From: a candidate division KSB1 bacterium
GTDB taxonomy: Bacteria; Zhuqueibacterota; Zhuqueibacteria; Zhuqueibacterales; Zhuqueibacteraceae
Direction: 5' to 3'
DNA length: 64,000 bases
Assembly: GCA_034506255.1 (NCBI GenBank)
Contig: JAPDPX010000003.1
Coordinates: 62,001-126,000 of the forward strand
Shown here piece by piece: positions 51,136 through 59,039 of this stretch. Position 1 is the first letter of the stretch. Every line of letters starts with the position of its first letter. The notes under the pieces were generated by a model, which saw nothing but the letters and a program-made list of their open reading frames with translations, ran no database searches and was not told where the DNA came from. The position numbers and the translations under genes were made by a program.

Positions 51136-54105
51136 TTACAATGAGAAATTCATGAACAGATAGTAGCTGCGTGGTTGCATCAGCGTCAAAAAGTCCTGGC
51201 CGCGGATCAGGCTGCGGGCGCCCGCGAAGTTGATCTCCACATCGGCGCCGCTGTACTTGGTGCTGGTCCACAGGTTGCTGGCGGAAATGCCCACGGTCAA
51301 GTCCGAGAGATAGTTGCCGGCAAAGGACTTCAAGATCAGGTCGCGCAAGCTGTAGCTCAGACTGACTTCACGCAGTTTGATATAGTCGGCGTCTTCGATG
51401 AAGTTGGCGTTGTAGCGATGATCCATGCGCGCAAAGCGTTCCGCTGCCTGGCGATACTCGGGCGTACCCGGGGTCAGGGGGGTGACACCCGCCACCGGGG
51501 TCGCGAAGGAGGCCACACCGCCCGCCTTGGTCGTACCCGCAATGCCGAGCTGGGTCGCCACGCGGTTGAACTCGGGATCATTGCCGAAACGCCGCGAGAA
51601 AAGCTCGGTGTTGTTGAACATCTTCATCTCAGTCGCCCAGTCCGCCAGGGCATAGAGGTTGAAGTTTTTCAAGAGGCGCAGGGTGACCGAGAACGAGCCG
51701 TTGTTTTTGGGAACGGGATTGCCGAGCGCGACGCGATCGGTGGTTCGTTCCGCGCCGGAATAATAACCGTCGGCATCGTAGGTCACGCCGGTGACCACGC
51801 GGGTGTAGAATTCATGCTTGGGCAGGCCGTCCTTAATGACATTGATATCGAAGCCGTCGAAAATCGGCTGGGCACCGCCCAGGCTTTTCACCTCATTGTC
51901 CTGGTGGCTGGCAATCACGGTGAGATCGACGCCGAAATTGCGCGACTGCCACGGCGAGGCGCGCAGCAGCAGCTCCACGCCCGATCCCTCGACTTTACCG
52001 ATGTTGAACGGCACGGCGGAGGCAATTTTGCCGGTCGAAGGCGAATTGCGGAAGTTGATGATCGAATCTTTGATGCGCTGCAGGTAGTAGGTGAATTCCA
52101 CGCCATATTTTTCGAGAAACTCGGCTTCGAAGCCGAGCTCGAGTTCCCGCACGCGCTCCGGTTTGATCGCAGCATTGCCGATGGTTGCCAGCACGGCGCC
52201 GGCACCGTAGCCGCCCTGCTCGGCGCGCCACAGCAACGGGATGCCGTCGAGCAAATCCGGGAGAATGCCGGTTTCGCCATAGGCCAGGCGCAGCTTCATC
52301 AGGCTGAACAGGTTGGGGAAGAAGTCATAGCGATCCAGCCGTACCGCGCCACTGGCCTTGGGATAATTGATGCTGGGCGCTTCCTTGCCGATCACGCTGG
52401 CATAGTCGCGCCGCAGGCCGAGGGTGAAAAAGTACTGGTCGTTGTAATTGAAGGAATGCTCGGTGAAAATGCCGGCTTCGCGGCGGTTTTCGAAGCCCTC
52501 GTCACCACCCGCCAGGTTCGCGCCGGCACCGATGTTGGTGATCAGCTCGGTGCTGAAATTGAACTTGTCGAAGAAGGAGGTGTTCAGCCGACGGTTGAGC
52601 AGTTGCGCGCCGACGATTGCGGTGCCGTGCAGTTTGGACAACAACTGGTATTCATAGCGGCCGTCCAGGGTATAGGTGTACTGGATGTTGCGGCGGTTGT
52701 AAATGCGCCGGGTGCCCTGGTCGTTTTGGGCCACGCCATAGCGGTAATTCAACAGAAAGGTCTGATCCTGGCGACGGTTGTCATCATCGATGCCCACCGT
52801 GCCGCGCACAAAAAGATTTTTTACCGGCGTGTAATCGACGCTCGCCGACCCCAGAAAGCGGTTGCTGTTGGTGACATCGCGGATCGCCTCGATGGCGGCG
52901 CTGTCGGTGAAAAGATAGGATCTCGGCCGCAACAGCGTGTTGCCCAGATAGCCGTAGATGTTATTGTCGTTGTTGGGGCGGTGAATTTTGCTGAGCGTGT
53001 AACCAGTGCTCAGACGCAGGACCAGTTTGTCGTTGGGCACAATGTCCAGGTTGGCGCGCACGTTCTTGCGGTTCATCGAATTGTTGCGCGTGATGCCCTG
53101 CTCGTTGCGGTCGTCGTAGGAGGTGAAATATTTCAATCGTTCATTGCCACCGCTGATGTTCACCGTCTGTTGCAGCACATCGCCGTCACGGAAGATGCGG
53201 TTGGCATCCTTGGCGGAAACGAAATCCGAGTCCTTGTATTCAAAAGACTGGCGGTTGGTGCCGCCAAAGATGCGATACTCGATGGCAAGACCACTGCCCT
53301 CGCCCGGCTGCAGCCGGCCGCGCTTGGTGGAAATCAGCACCACGCCATTGGCGCCGCTGGTGCCGTAGGAGGCCGCCGCCGCCGGCCCCTTGAGGAATTC
53401 GATTTTTTCGATGTCGGAAGGATTCAGACTGGCCAGCACGCTGAGGCCCTGACCACCGACCCCATATCCCACCACCTCGGAATTGTCCACCCGCACACCG
53501 TCAATATAGATGACCGGTTGCTCGTCTCCCTTCAAACCGCCGCCCGAACGGACGTTGAAACGATAACCGCTGCCGGCATTACCCGAACTGGGCGCAAGGT
53601 TGACGCCCGCCACCTTGCCGCTCACCAGTTGCGTGACCGATTGATAGGCGTTGCTTTGGGTCAGCGTACTGGTCGCCACGCGCGACACCGCCACCTCCGC
53701 CACTTCCTTGGCCGTGCGTGACGAAATGCCGGTCACCACCACCTCGTCCAGGTTGAGAATGTCCTCCCGCATGACAAAATTGGCAACCGCCCGCTGGTCG
53801 TCGCGCACCTGCACGTCAAAACTTTGGGTCCGATACCCGATGTAGCTCACCACCAGCGTGTAGGTGCCCGCTGGCAGATTGCTTATGGTGTAGTTGCCCT
53901 CGGCATCCGTGGTGGCGCCAAAGCGTGTGCCCTTCACCACCACGTTGGCGCCGGGCAGCGCCTCCCCGCTTTTTTTGTCCGTCACCTTCCCACTCACCAT
54001 GCCGGTGGCCAATGCCATCCCGGTGGTGCACAGGAGCAGCAGGCATGCCATTCCAAAACTCAGTGCCGCTGCTCTTCGGGACAATCTGGTCTCCAAAGAT
54101 CGCAT
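51136..54105 (-). CDS. SusC/RagA-family TonB-dependent outer-membrane transporter
   Basis: A 989-residue transporter. A signal peptide covers ~1-33. A carboxypeptidase-regulatory-like domain (G-K-V-T-D-K-K-S-G-E-A-L-P-G-A-N-V-V-V-K-G-T) at ~37-115 precedes the plug, which has D-E-V-V-V-T-G (~119-125), P-V-I-Y-I-D-G-V-R-V-D (~197-207) and G-A-A-A-A-S-Y-G-T-S-G-A-N-G-V-V-L-I-S-T-K (~235-255). A 22-strand-type beta-barrel follows, ending with aromatic F at the terminal strand (N-F-S-L). A GAGGAGGG ribosome-binding site precedes the ATG. With the adjacent SusD it imports oligosaccharides or peptides using TonB energy; substrate unknown. Confidence 0.95.
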   Translation of the reverse strand: MRSLETRLSRRAAALSFGMACLLLLCTTGMALATGMVSGKVTDKKSGEALPGANVVVKGTRFGATTDAEGNYTISNLPAGTYTLVVSYIGYRTQSFDVQVRDDQRAVANFVMREDILNLDEVVVTGISSRTAKEVAEVAVSRVATSTLTQSNAYQSVTQLVSGKVAGVNLAPSSGNAGSGYRFNVRSGGGLKGDEQPVIYIDGVRVDNSEVVGYGVGGQGLSVLASLNPSDIEKIEFLKGPAAAASYGTSGANGVVLISTKRGRLQPGEGSGLAIEYRIFGGTNRQSFEYKDSDFVSAKDANRIFRDGDVLQQTVNISGGNERLKYFTSYDDRNEQGITRNNSMNRKNVRANLDIVPNDKLVLRLSTGYTLSKIHRPNNDNNIYGYLGNTLLRPRSYLFTDSAAIEAIRDVTNSNRFLGSASVDYTPVKNLFVRGTVGIDDDNRRQDQTFLLNYRYGVAQNDQGTRRIYNRRNIQYTYTLDGRYEYQLLSKLHGTAIVGAQLLNRRLNTSFFDKFNFSTELITNIGAGANLAGGDEGFENRREAGIFTEHSFNYNDQYFFTLGLRRDYASVIGKEAPSINYPKASGAVRLDRYDFFPNLFSLMKLRLAYGETGILPDLLDGIPLLWRAEQGGYGAGAVLATIGNAAIKPERVRELELGFEAEFLEKYGVEFTYYLQRIKDSIINFRNSPSTGKIASAVPFNIGKVEGSGVELLLRASPWQSRNFGVDLTVIASHQDNEVKSLGGAQPIFDGFDINVIKDGLPKHEFYTRVVTGVTYDADGYYSGAERTTDRVALGNPVPKNNGSFSVTLRLLKNFNLYALADWATEMKMFNNTELFSRRFGNDPEFNRVATQLGIAGTTKAGGVASFATPVAGVTPLTPGTPEYRQAAERFARMDHRYNANFIEDADYIKLREVSLSYSLRDLILKSFAGNYLSDLTVGISASNLWTSTKYSGADVEINFAGARSLIRGQDFLTLMQPRSYYLFMNFSL

Positions 54106-55052
54106 GTCACCCTCCTCTGTTGGTGAGATAAGATTGATGATGCAGTGGATGGGATTGAATTGTTAAGGTTTCTGCCCTTTGCTCCAGGGCGGTCAATGCC
54201 CCGCGCAACAGTGAGAACACGATCACCGACAGATGCGCGTGTGGGAAGCAACTCTTCATCGGGGATCACGACCGGGGAATCAGGATGCTGCCAATGTTCG
54301 TACTCTCATGCAATCCTTGTCGTGATAATCCTCGGCAGGATGGATGATGATCTGAGTTTTAAATCAGTCAGCAAAAAAGCTGCCACTCATAAAGCAAAAT
54401 TTTCTCTCCTCCCACTGGAATGTTTTTTAAATCACTGGAACAGTTTCGCGCTCGGCCTCACGCGGCTATGTGGTGGGCGTTGTGCAGCTGCTTGCATATC
54501 GTCATGCAGGGTTTTGCATGTTCAGGTCGCCTGTCTCCCGCAAAGCCATTCGATCGACAATGGTGGTTTGGCTGTTGCAAAGATACCCGTTTGGGACAGT
54601 TTTCAAGCTGGAGTACAAAGCTGAAGCCCGGCACTCCACCATTCAAATTCCAAACCCAAAAAATCACAACTTCACACCAGACCGTTGCAAGCCACGGCCA
54701 AGCCGTGATCGGGCAGTCATCAACGATCAAAAGCGGAGCGGTGAAAATCCCTTGTATCTTTTGCCCGCTTTGTTAGCTTCTCGCGAGCACTGGAAAGACA
54801 GCATTCACTGCAGGGCAAAACCCGGCTGCCTTTTCTCGACTGGCGCGCTGCTCGTGTGAACGTTTGCGTCCCCAGTTTCCCGCTTTGCTCCGGCTGCTCT
54901 TTTGCGTCTTTGGGCTCCGGATGATCAGGATCCCTGTTTGGGCTGTCATTCTGCCGGGAGTCTTCGCCAACACCGCGCTGGCAATGAGATTTCAAAAAAT
55001 GCGGCAGGCATGAAGGTTCTCCCCGTTGCGATCATGCTCACGGGTGCCAGGC
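54106..55052. other. 947-bp spacer without recognised gene
   Basis: Upstream of the SusC-like gene and the ParB-like gene. Open frames up to 159 codons have atypical, Cys/Ser-rich composition and no ribosome-binding sites of note. A CACGGCCaaGCCGTG-like dyad near 54690 resembles one near 24690. It may hold promoters for both flanking genes; none is clear by eye. Confidence 0.45.
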
Positions 55053-56066
55053 ATGCAAATCGAAAACATTCCCCTCACGAAAATCGACCTCAGCTCCCCT
55101 GGCTGGGATGAGTTCATTTTCACCTACCCGTTGGCACCGGGGCCGGTGAAGGAATCGATCGCCGCCATCGGCTTGCAACAGCCGGTGGTGGTGACACCCC
55201 GGAGGAAGAAATACCGCCTGCTCATCGGCGTGCGCCGCGTGCTGGCCTGCCGGGAATTGGGCTGGCGGGAGATACCCGCGATCGTGCATCCGCCGCAGAG
55301 CCACGAGCAACTGTTGTGGCTGTGTCTGCATGAGAAGGCCGGCAGCCGGCCGCTCAACGCGCTGGAGAAAGCGCGCGTGCTGCAACGTTTCGCCGAATTG
55401 TGGCAGGGCGACATCGAGCGTTTGCAAAATGAGATTTGTCCCGTGCTTGGCCTGCCCGCCACCGCCGCCGCGGTGGAGACCCACCTTTTCCTGAAGGAAT
55501 TACCCGAAGCCCGGCAGGAGGAAATTGCCGCCGGCCGCCTCACACCGCAGCATGCGGATTTGTTGCGCGCGCTGGCGCCTGAAGACCGCCAGGCGGCAGT
55601 GCAATATCTGTTCGGCAGTCAAAAAATTCCGCTGCGCGACGCACGCGAGATCATCGCAGACGCCGCCGGCTTGGCCGCACGCCACGGCACGCGCGTGGTC
55701 GAAGTGTTCGAACGGCCCGCTGTCAGGGAAATCCTGGGGCGTGATGACTGGACGCCGCGGCAGCGCCTGCAGGAACTGCGCACCCTGCTGCACCGCGAAC
55801 GCTTTCCCCGGCTCGGCAGTCTGGAACAGCGCTTTGAAGCTCTAACGAAACTCCTGGCCGGCGGCAAGCCGCTGGAGATCAAACCACCGCGTTATTTTGA
55901 GGGCGAGGAGCTCACCATTTCTTTTCGCGCCCGCGCGCCGGAAGAAGTCACCGCCATTCTGCAAACCCTCAACGAAGCCGAACGCAAGCGGCTTTGGCAC
56001 AAGCTGTTCGCGCTGCTGCAGGCAGAGGGCAGCCAGGCGGAGGATGATTTTTTTGAGGGGAAATAA
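55053..56066 (+). CDS. ParB/Spo0J-like nuclease-domain (ParB_N) protein
   Basis: A 337-residue protein with a ParB N-terminal domain: P-L-T-K-I-D-L near the start, Y-R-L-L-I-G-V-R-R-V-L-A-C-R-E-L-G-W (~55-72), then I-P-A-I-V, an acidic/leucine helix and K-A-R-V-L-Q-R-F (~103-110), followed by helical HTH-like sequence. The canonical arginine patch G-E-R-R is G-V-R-R here. The C-terminal ~80 residues are beta/helical and unlike chromosomal ParB dimer domains. No parA or oriC genes are near, so it is likely a ParB-fold paralogue in regulation rather than segregation. Its stop overlaps the next start (TAATG). Confidence 0.82.
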   Translation: MQIENIPLTKIDLSSPGWDEFIFTYPLAPGPVKESIAAIGLQQPVVVTPRRKKYRLLIGVRRVLACRELGWREIPAIVHPPQSHEQLLWLCLHEKAGSRPLNALEKARVLQRFAELWQGDIERLQNEICPVLGLPATAAAVETHLFLKELPEARQEEIAAGRLTPQHADLLRALAPEDRQAAVQYLFGSQKIPLRDAREIIADAAGLAARHGTRVVEVFERPAVREILGRDDWTPRQRLQELRTLLHRERFPRLGSLEQRFEALTKLLAGGKPLEIKPPRYFEGEELTISFRARAPEEVTAILQTLNEAERKRLWHKLFALLQAEGSQAEDDFFEGK

Positions 56067-56203
56067 TGAAAATCTGTGCGGTGCAAATCCGGCCGGTGAA
56101 GGGCGATATTCCGGCAAACCTCGCAACGCACAAAAGGTTGATCGAGCCGGCGCGTTCGCGGAGAGCGGACACGATCCTTGTCCCGGAACTCTCCCCCGCA
56201 TGA
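56066..56203 (+). pseudogene. Truncated carbon-nitrogen hydrolase (nitrilase superfamily) gene
   Basis: A 45-codon frame starting within the ParB-like stop (TAATG). It reads M-K-I-C-A-V-Q-I-R-P-V-K-G-D-I, then N-L-A-T-H-K-R-L-I-E and A-D-T-I-L-V-P-E-L-S. This is the first strand, helix and the P-E-L catalytic-Glu region of nitrilase-superfamily amidases, normally 250-300 residues. After 'E-L-S' the frame stops at once and the DNA passes, within 62 bp, into the 361-bp repeat element; the Lys and Cys of the triad are absent. I interpret it as a gene cut by repeat insertion with deletion of the rest. Originally it would have been translationally coupled to the ParB-like gene. Confidence 0.75.
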
Positions 56204-56264
56204 GGCGGAGTCTCCGGCTTGCAACTGTCATCACGCGGCTTGCGAGCGGCAGCCAAAATTTTGA

Positions 56265-56625
56265 GATCATCCGACTCAAGCGTACATGGCCACATGACTG
56301 TTTTTTGCATCTGATGAACTCCGATAGGAGTGAGATGTTTATAGCCAAATGCCGTTCGCCTAAATGAAACCCCAGCGGGGTGACATGTGTATCGTGCCTC
56401 CTCATTGATCTCATCTTGAATTGAAGGCAAACGCCGTTACATGTCACTCCTCAAGGAGTTTGAAGTTGGAGGTGTTGGCAATTACTCTAAACATTTCACC
56501 CCGGGCGGGGTTGGGCCGTTCGCTATCAAGTTGGGGCATGTGGCTCTCAGCAGAGAAGGCACGGAACTGATTTTGCGATTCTTTTCATCTTGTTGTCGCA
56601 AAATGTACACAAAATTCGGATGATC
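56265..56625 (-). mobile_element. 361-bp palindrome-rich MITE (copy 2), inverted relative to copy 1
   Basis: Bounded by GATCATCCGA (56265-56274) and TCGGATGATC (56616-56625), exactly 361 bp like the copy at 24000-24360. Aligned in inverse, the two differ at only about 15-20 positions by eye. It contains the same hairpins (ACTCCgataGGAGTGA, ACCCCagcGGGGTGACATGT). Many differences are compensatory-looking changes in hairpins, for example CGCCTGGCGGAG versus CTCCTATCGGAG. No target duplication is obvious here. It lies right after the truncated nitrilase-family gene. Confidence 0.8.
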
Positions 56626-56637
56626 CTTGTTTTTCCG

Positions 56638-56725
56638 CGTAATTTGCCATGCTGCGTATGGCAGCCCTCAGGATGAAAATGAGCTTTCACAGTCGCGCCT
56701 TCAGGCACCGACCCCGAAGGGTTTG
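56638..56725 (+). repeat. R3 repeat, copy 1
   Basis: AATTTGCCATGCTGCG...GATGAAAATGAGCTTTC...GTCGCGCCTTCAGGCACC...GACCC, closely matched at 58741-58835. The stretch from 56726 to 57007 that follows holds further low-complexity GC/AT-mixed sequence with a repeated CTTTCATGGGCGAAG/CTTCATTTTCGGAGG-like unit but no gene. Confidence 0.65.
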
Positions 56726-57007
56726 TTACTTTCGTGGCGATTGCGGAGAAACCGCCGCCTTGCTTCTCCCGCGAAAACACCCTCCCACGAAAAAGCTTTT
56801 TTGTGGGATTTCACTTTCATGGGCGAAGCATTGCCCGAAAGAGCGTTTTCTGTGGGGCTTCATTTTCGGAGGGTATTGAGAGTCTGCTCCCAACGCCGCC
56901 CCCGGCGGGGCAAAGGTCGGCCGGCGCAAAGAAACCATTGAACTCATGGCTGCGGCGTGCGTAGAAGGGCCTGCAAATTGTGATTTTCAAAAAAAGTGGA
57001 GGTGCCC

Positions 57008-57469
57008 ATGTCAATGTGGACCGAACCTGCAGAGCTGGCGTGGTTCCTGGTCGGACTGGTGCTGGCACTGGCAGAGTTCCTGATTCCGGGGTTGATCGTC
57101 ATCTTTTTTGCCGCGGGCGCGTGGCTCACGGCGCTGGCCCTGATGGCGGGGTTGATCGAATCGTTCAACGAGCAGTTGCTGATGTTTTTGATTTCGTCGA
57201 TCGTCTCGCTGATGCTGTTTCGCAAACAGGGTCGGCGCTATTTCGAGGGCAGGGTCTCGGGCAAGCTGCCGCCCGGTGAATCGCTGGATGATGTTCATGG
57301 CAAACGGGCGGTGGTGCTCACCACGATCAAGCCGAACACACTGGGTGGCAAAGTGGAGTACAACGGCACGCCCTGGGCGGCGGAGGCCGAGGTCGAGATC
57401 GCGCCGGGCACGGTTGTCGAAATTGTCAGCCGCAACAATCTCACGTTACGAGTCCGACCGCTTTCCTGA
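57008..57469 (+). CDS. NfeD-like membrane protein
   Basis: A 153-residue protein with a short N terminus, two or three membrane helices (~10-85: W-F-L-V-G-L-V-L-A-L-A-E-F-L-I-P-G and F-L-I-S-S-I-V-S-L-M-L-F-R) and a C-terminal OB-fold domain (~95-150: G-K-R-A-V-V-L-T, G-K-V-E-Y-N-G-T-P-W-A-A, G-T-V-V-E-I-V). This is the short NfeD (NfeD1b) form. GGAGG precedes the ATG. It is encoded 15 bp before an SPFH protein, the conserved partner; together they form membrane microdomain complexes. Confidence 0.93.
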   Translation: MSMWTEPAELAWFLVGLVLALAEFLIPGLIVIFFAAGAWLTALALMAGLIESFNEQLLMFLISSIVSLMLFRKQGRRYFEGRVSGKLPPGESLDDVHGKRAVVLTTIKPNTLGGKVEYNGTPWAAEAEVEIAPGTVVEIVSRNNLTLRVRPLS

Positions 57470-57483
57470 AAGGAGGAGAAGGG

Positions 57484-58431
57484 ATGTCACTGCAAACCAT
57501 TATCATTCTGGGACTGATTCTGTTTGCACTCACCACGCTCGCACGCACCGCGATCGTGGTGCCACAGAAAACCGTGTTCATCGTCGAACGGCTGGGCAAA
57601 TACTCCGGCACACTGGAGGCCGGCTTTCATATTCTCATGCCGTTTGTGGACCGCGTGGCCTATAAACATTCGCTCAAGGAAATGGTGATCGATGTGCCGC
57701 CGCAAACCTGCATCACCAAGGACAACATTCAGGTGGAAGTGGACGGCGTGCTCTACATGCAAATCATCGATCCGGTGAAAGCCTCCTACGGAGTGAGTGA
57801 CTACCGCTTCGCCTCGATTCAGCTCGCCCAAACCACGATGCGCAGTGAGATCGGCAAGATCGACCTCGACCGCACTTTCGAAGAGCGCGAGAAAATCAAC
57901 CATGAAATCGTCAATGCCGTGGACAAGGCCTCCGATCCCTGGGGCATCAAAGTCACGCGCTATGAGGTGAAGAACATCGTGCCGCCCGCCAGCATCCGCG
58001 ACGCGATGGAAAAGCAGATGCGGGCCGAGCGCGAGAAACGCGCCCTGATCGCGGAATCAGAGGGTGAAAAGCAGGCGAAGATCAACCGCGCCGAGGGTGA
58101 CAAACAGGAGGCCATTGCCCGTTCCGAAGGTGAAAAGATGAAGCGCATCAACGAGGCCGAGGGCCGCGCCCAGGAGATCGAGCGCGTGGCCCTGGCGACC
58201 GCCAAGGGGATTCGTGAGATTGCAATGGCCATCAGTGAAAAGGGCGGCCTGGACGCGGTGAATTTGCGCATTGCCGAGCAGTATCTCGGCGAGTTCGGCA
58301 AGCTGGCGCAGAAGAACAACACCATGATCATTCCCTCCAACCTTTCCGATGTCGCCGGCATCGTGGCGGCGGTGGGCAGGATCTTCAGCAGCATGAAGCC
58401 TGTCGAGGCGGAGGAAATGCGCAAGGCGTGA
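57484..58431 (+). CDS. SPFH/band 7 (stomatin/paraslipin, QmcA-like) protein
   Basis: A 315-residue membrane-anchored protein. One N-terminal hydrophobic segment (I-I-I-L-G-L-I-L-F-A-L-T-T-L) is followed by the SPFH domain: V-P-Q-K-T-V-F-I-V-E-R-L-G-K-Y (~26-40), G-F-H-I-L-M-P-F-V-D-R (~47-57), Q-T-C-I-T-K-D-N-I-Q-V-E-V-D-G (~76-90) and the A-S-D-P-W-G-I-K-V-T-R-Y-E-V region. An alanine/glutamate-rich coiled coil (~185-245) drives oligomerisation. A GGAGGAG ribosome-binding site precedes it. With the upstream NfeD it likely organises inner-membrane lipid domains or regulates a protease. Confidence 0.95.
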   Translation: MSLQTIIILGLILFALTTLARTAIVVPQKTVFIVERLGKYSGTLEAGFHILMPFVDRVAYKHSLKEMVIDVPPQTCITKDNIQVEVDGVLYMQIIDPVKASYGVSDYRFASIQLAQTTMRSEIGKIDLDRTFEEREKINHEIVNAVDKASDPWGIKVTRYEVKNIVPPASIRDAMEKQMRAEREKRALIAESEGEKQAKINRAEGDKQEAIARSEGEKMKRINEAEGRAQEIERVALATAKGIREIAMAISEKGGLDAVNLRIAEQYLGEFGKLAQKNNTMIIPSNLSDVAGIVAAVGRIFSSMKPVEAEEMRKA

Positions 58432-58474
58432 ACGCCGGTGCATTGGCCACTGCCATCTTTGCGCGGCATGCAGC

Positions 58475-58522
58475 AACGGCCGGCAATGATCCATATTGGC
58501 TCGCCCCCGGCCGTTGTCTTTT
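58475..58522 (+). terminator. Probable terminator after the SPFH gene
   Basis: AACGGCCGG (58475-58483) and CCGGCCGTT (58507-58515) form a perfect 9-bp stem with a 23-base loop, followed by GTCTTTTG, 44 bp after the stop codon. The large loop and short T run lower confidence. Confidence 0.5.
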
Positions 58523-58740
58523 GACTTATAACCGCCCCCGGTGTGGTCAAGCAATCATCCCCTGGCACACCTCGCGCCGCCGGCGCGGCATCTTTCGGCC
58601 GGAGGGGCGGCATGCTGGTGAGGCTGCACGATTCATGCAAAATTCAGCTTGTCCTTGTGGCAATTCAAATGAACTGCCGGCGCATGATTCCGGTTGTTCC
58701 GTAAGCAGGATTAAACTGGGCTCTATGTTGATTGATGTGG

Positions 58741-58850
58741 GTAATTTTGCCATGCTGCGCGCGGCACCCGGCAGAACGAAAATGAGCTTTCGCAGTCGTG
58801 CCTTCAGGCACCGACCCTGAGGATCTACTACAAAAATATTTTCGTGTTAA
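58741..58850 (+). repeat. R3 repeat, copy 2
   Basis: AATTTTGCCATGCTGCGCGC..GAACGAAAATGAGCTTTC..GTCGTGCCTTCAGGCACC..GACC, matching 56638-56725. Its tail (GACCCTGAGGATCTACTACA) is shared with the left edge of the R2 copy in the his operon, linking the two repeat families. The flanks (58523-58740, 58851-59039) hold no gene. Confidence 0.65.
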
Positions 58851-59039
58851 CCGTAGAGCAGACCTCTTTTTTGCCGGCAGGCTGCCGGCCGGCGCTGGGG
58901 CATTTTTACGGCATACGATGACAAGGCAAACACTGGCCTGGGGAAACGCTCTTGTGCAACCCCCCGGTCTAAATCTTGTCATGCCTTACCCACATTGATC
59001 AGCTTGAAACCTTGCATTTTTGCAGGAGAAGCAATTTTT

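Noticed and set aside
54145..54624. 159-codon plus-strand frame in the long spacer before the ParB-like gene
   Set aside because: Composition is Cys/Ser/Leu-rich with no domain character and no ribosome-binding site, and it overlaps other equally open frames.
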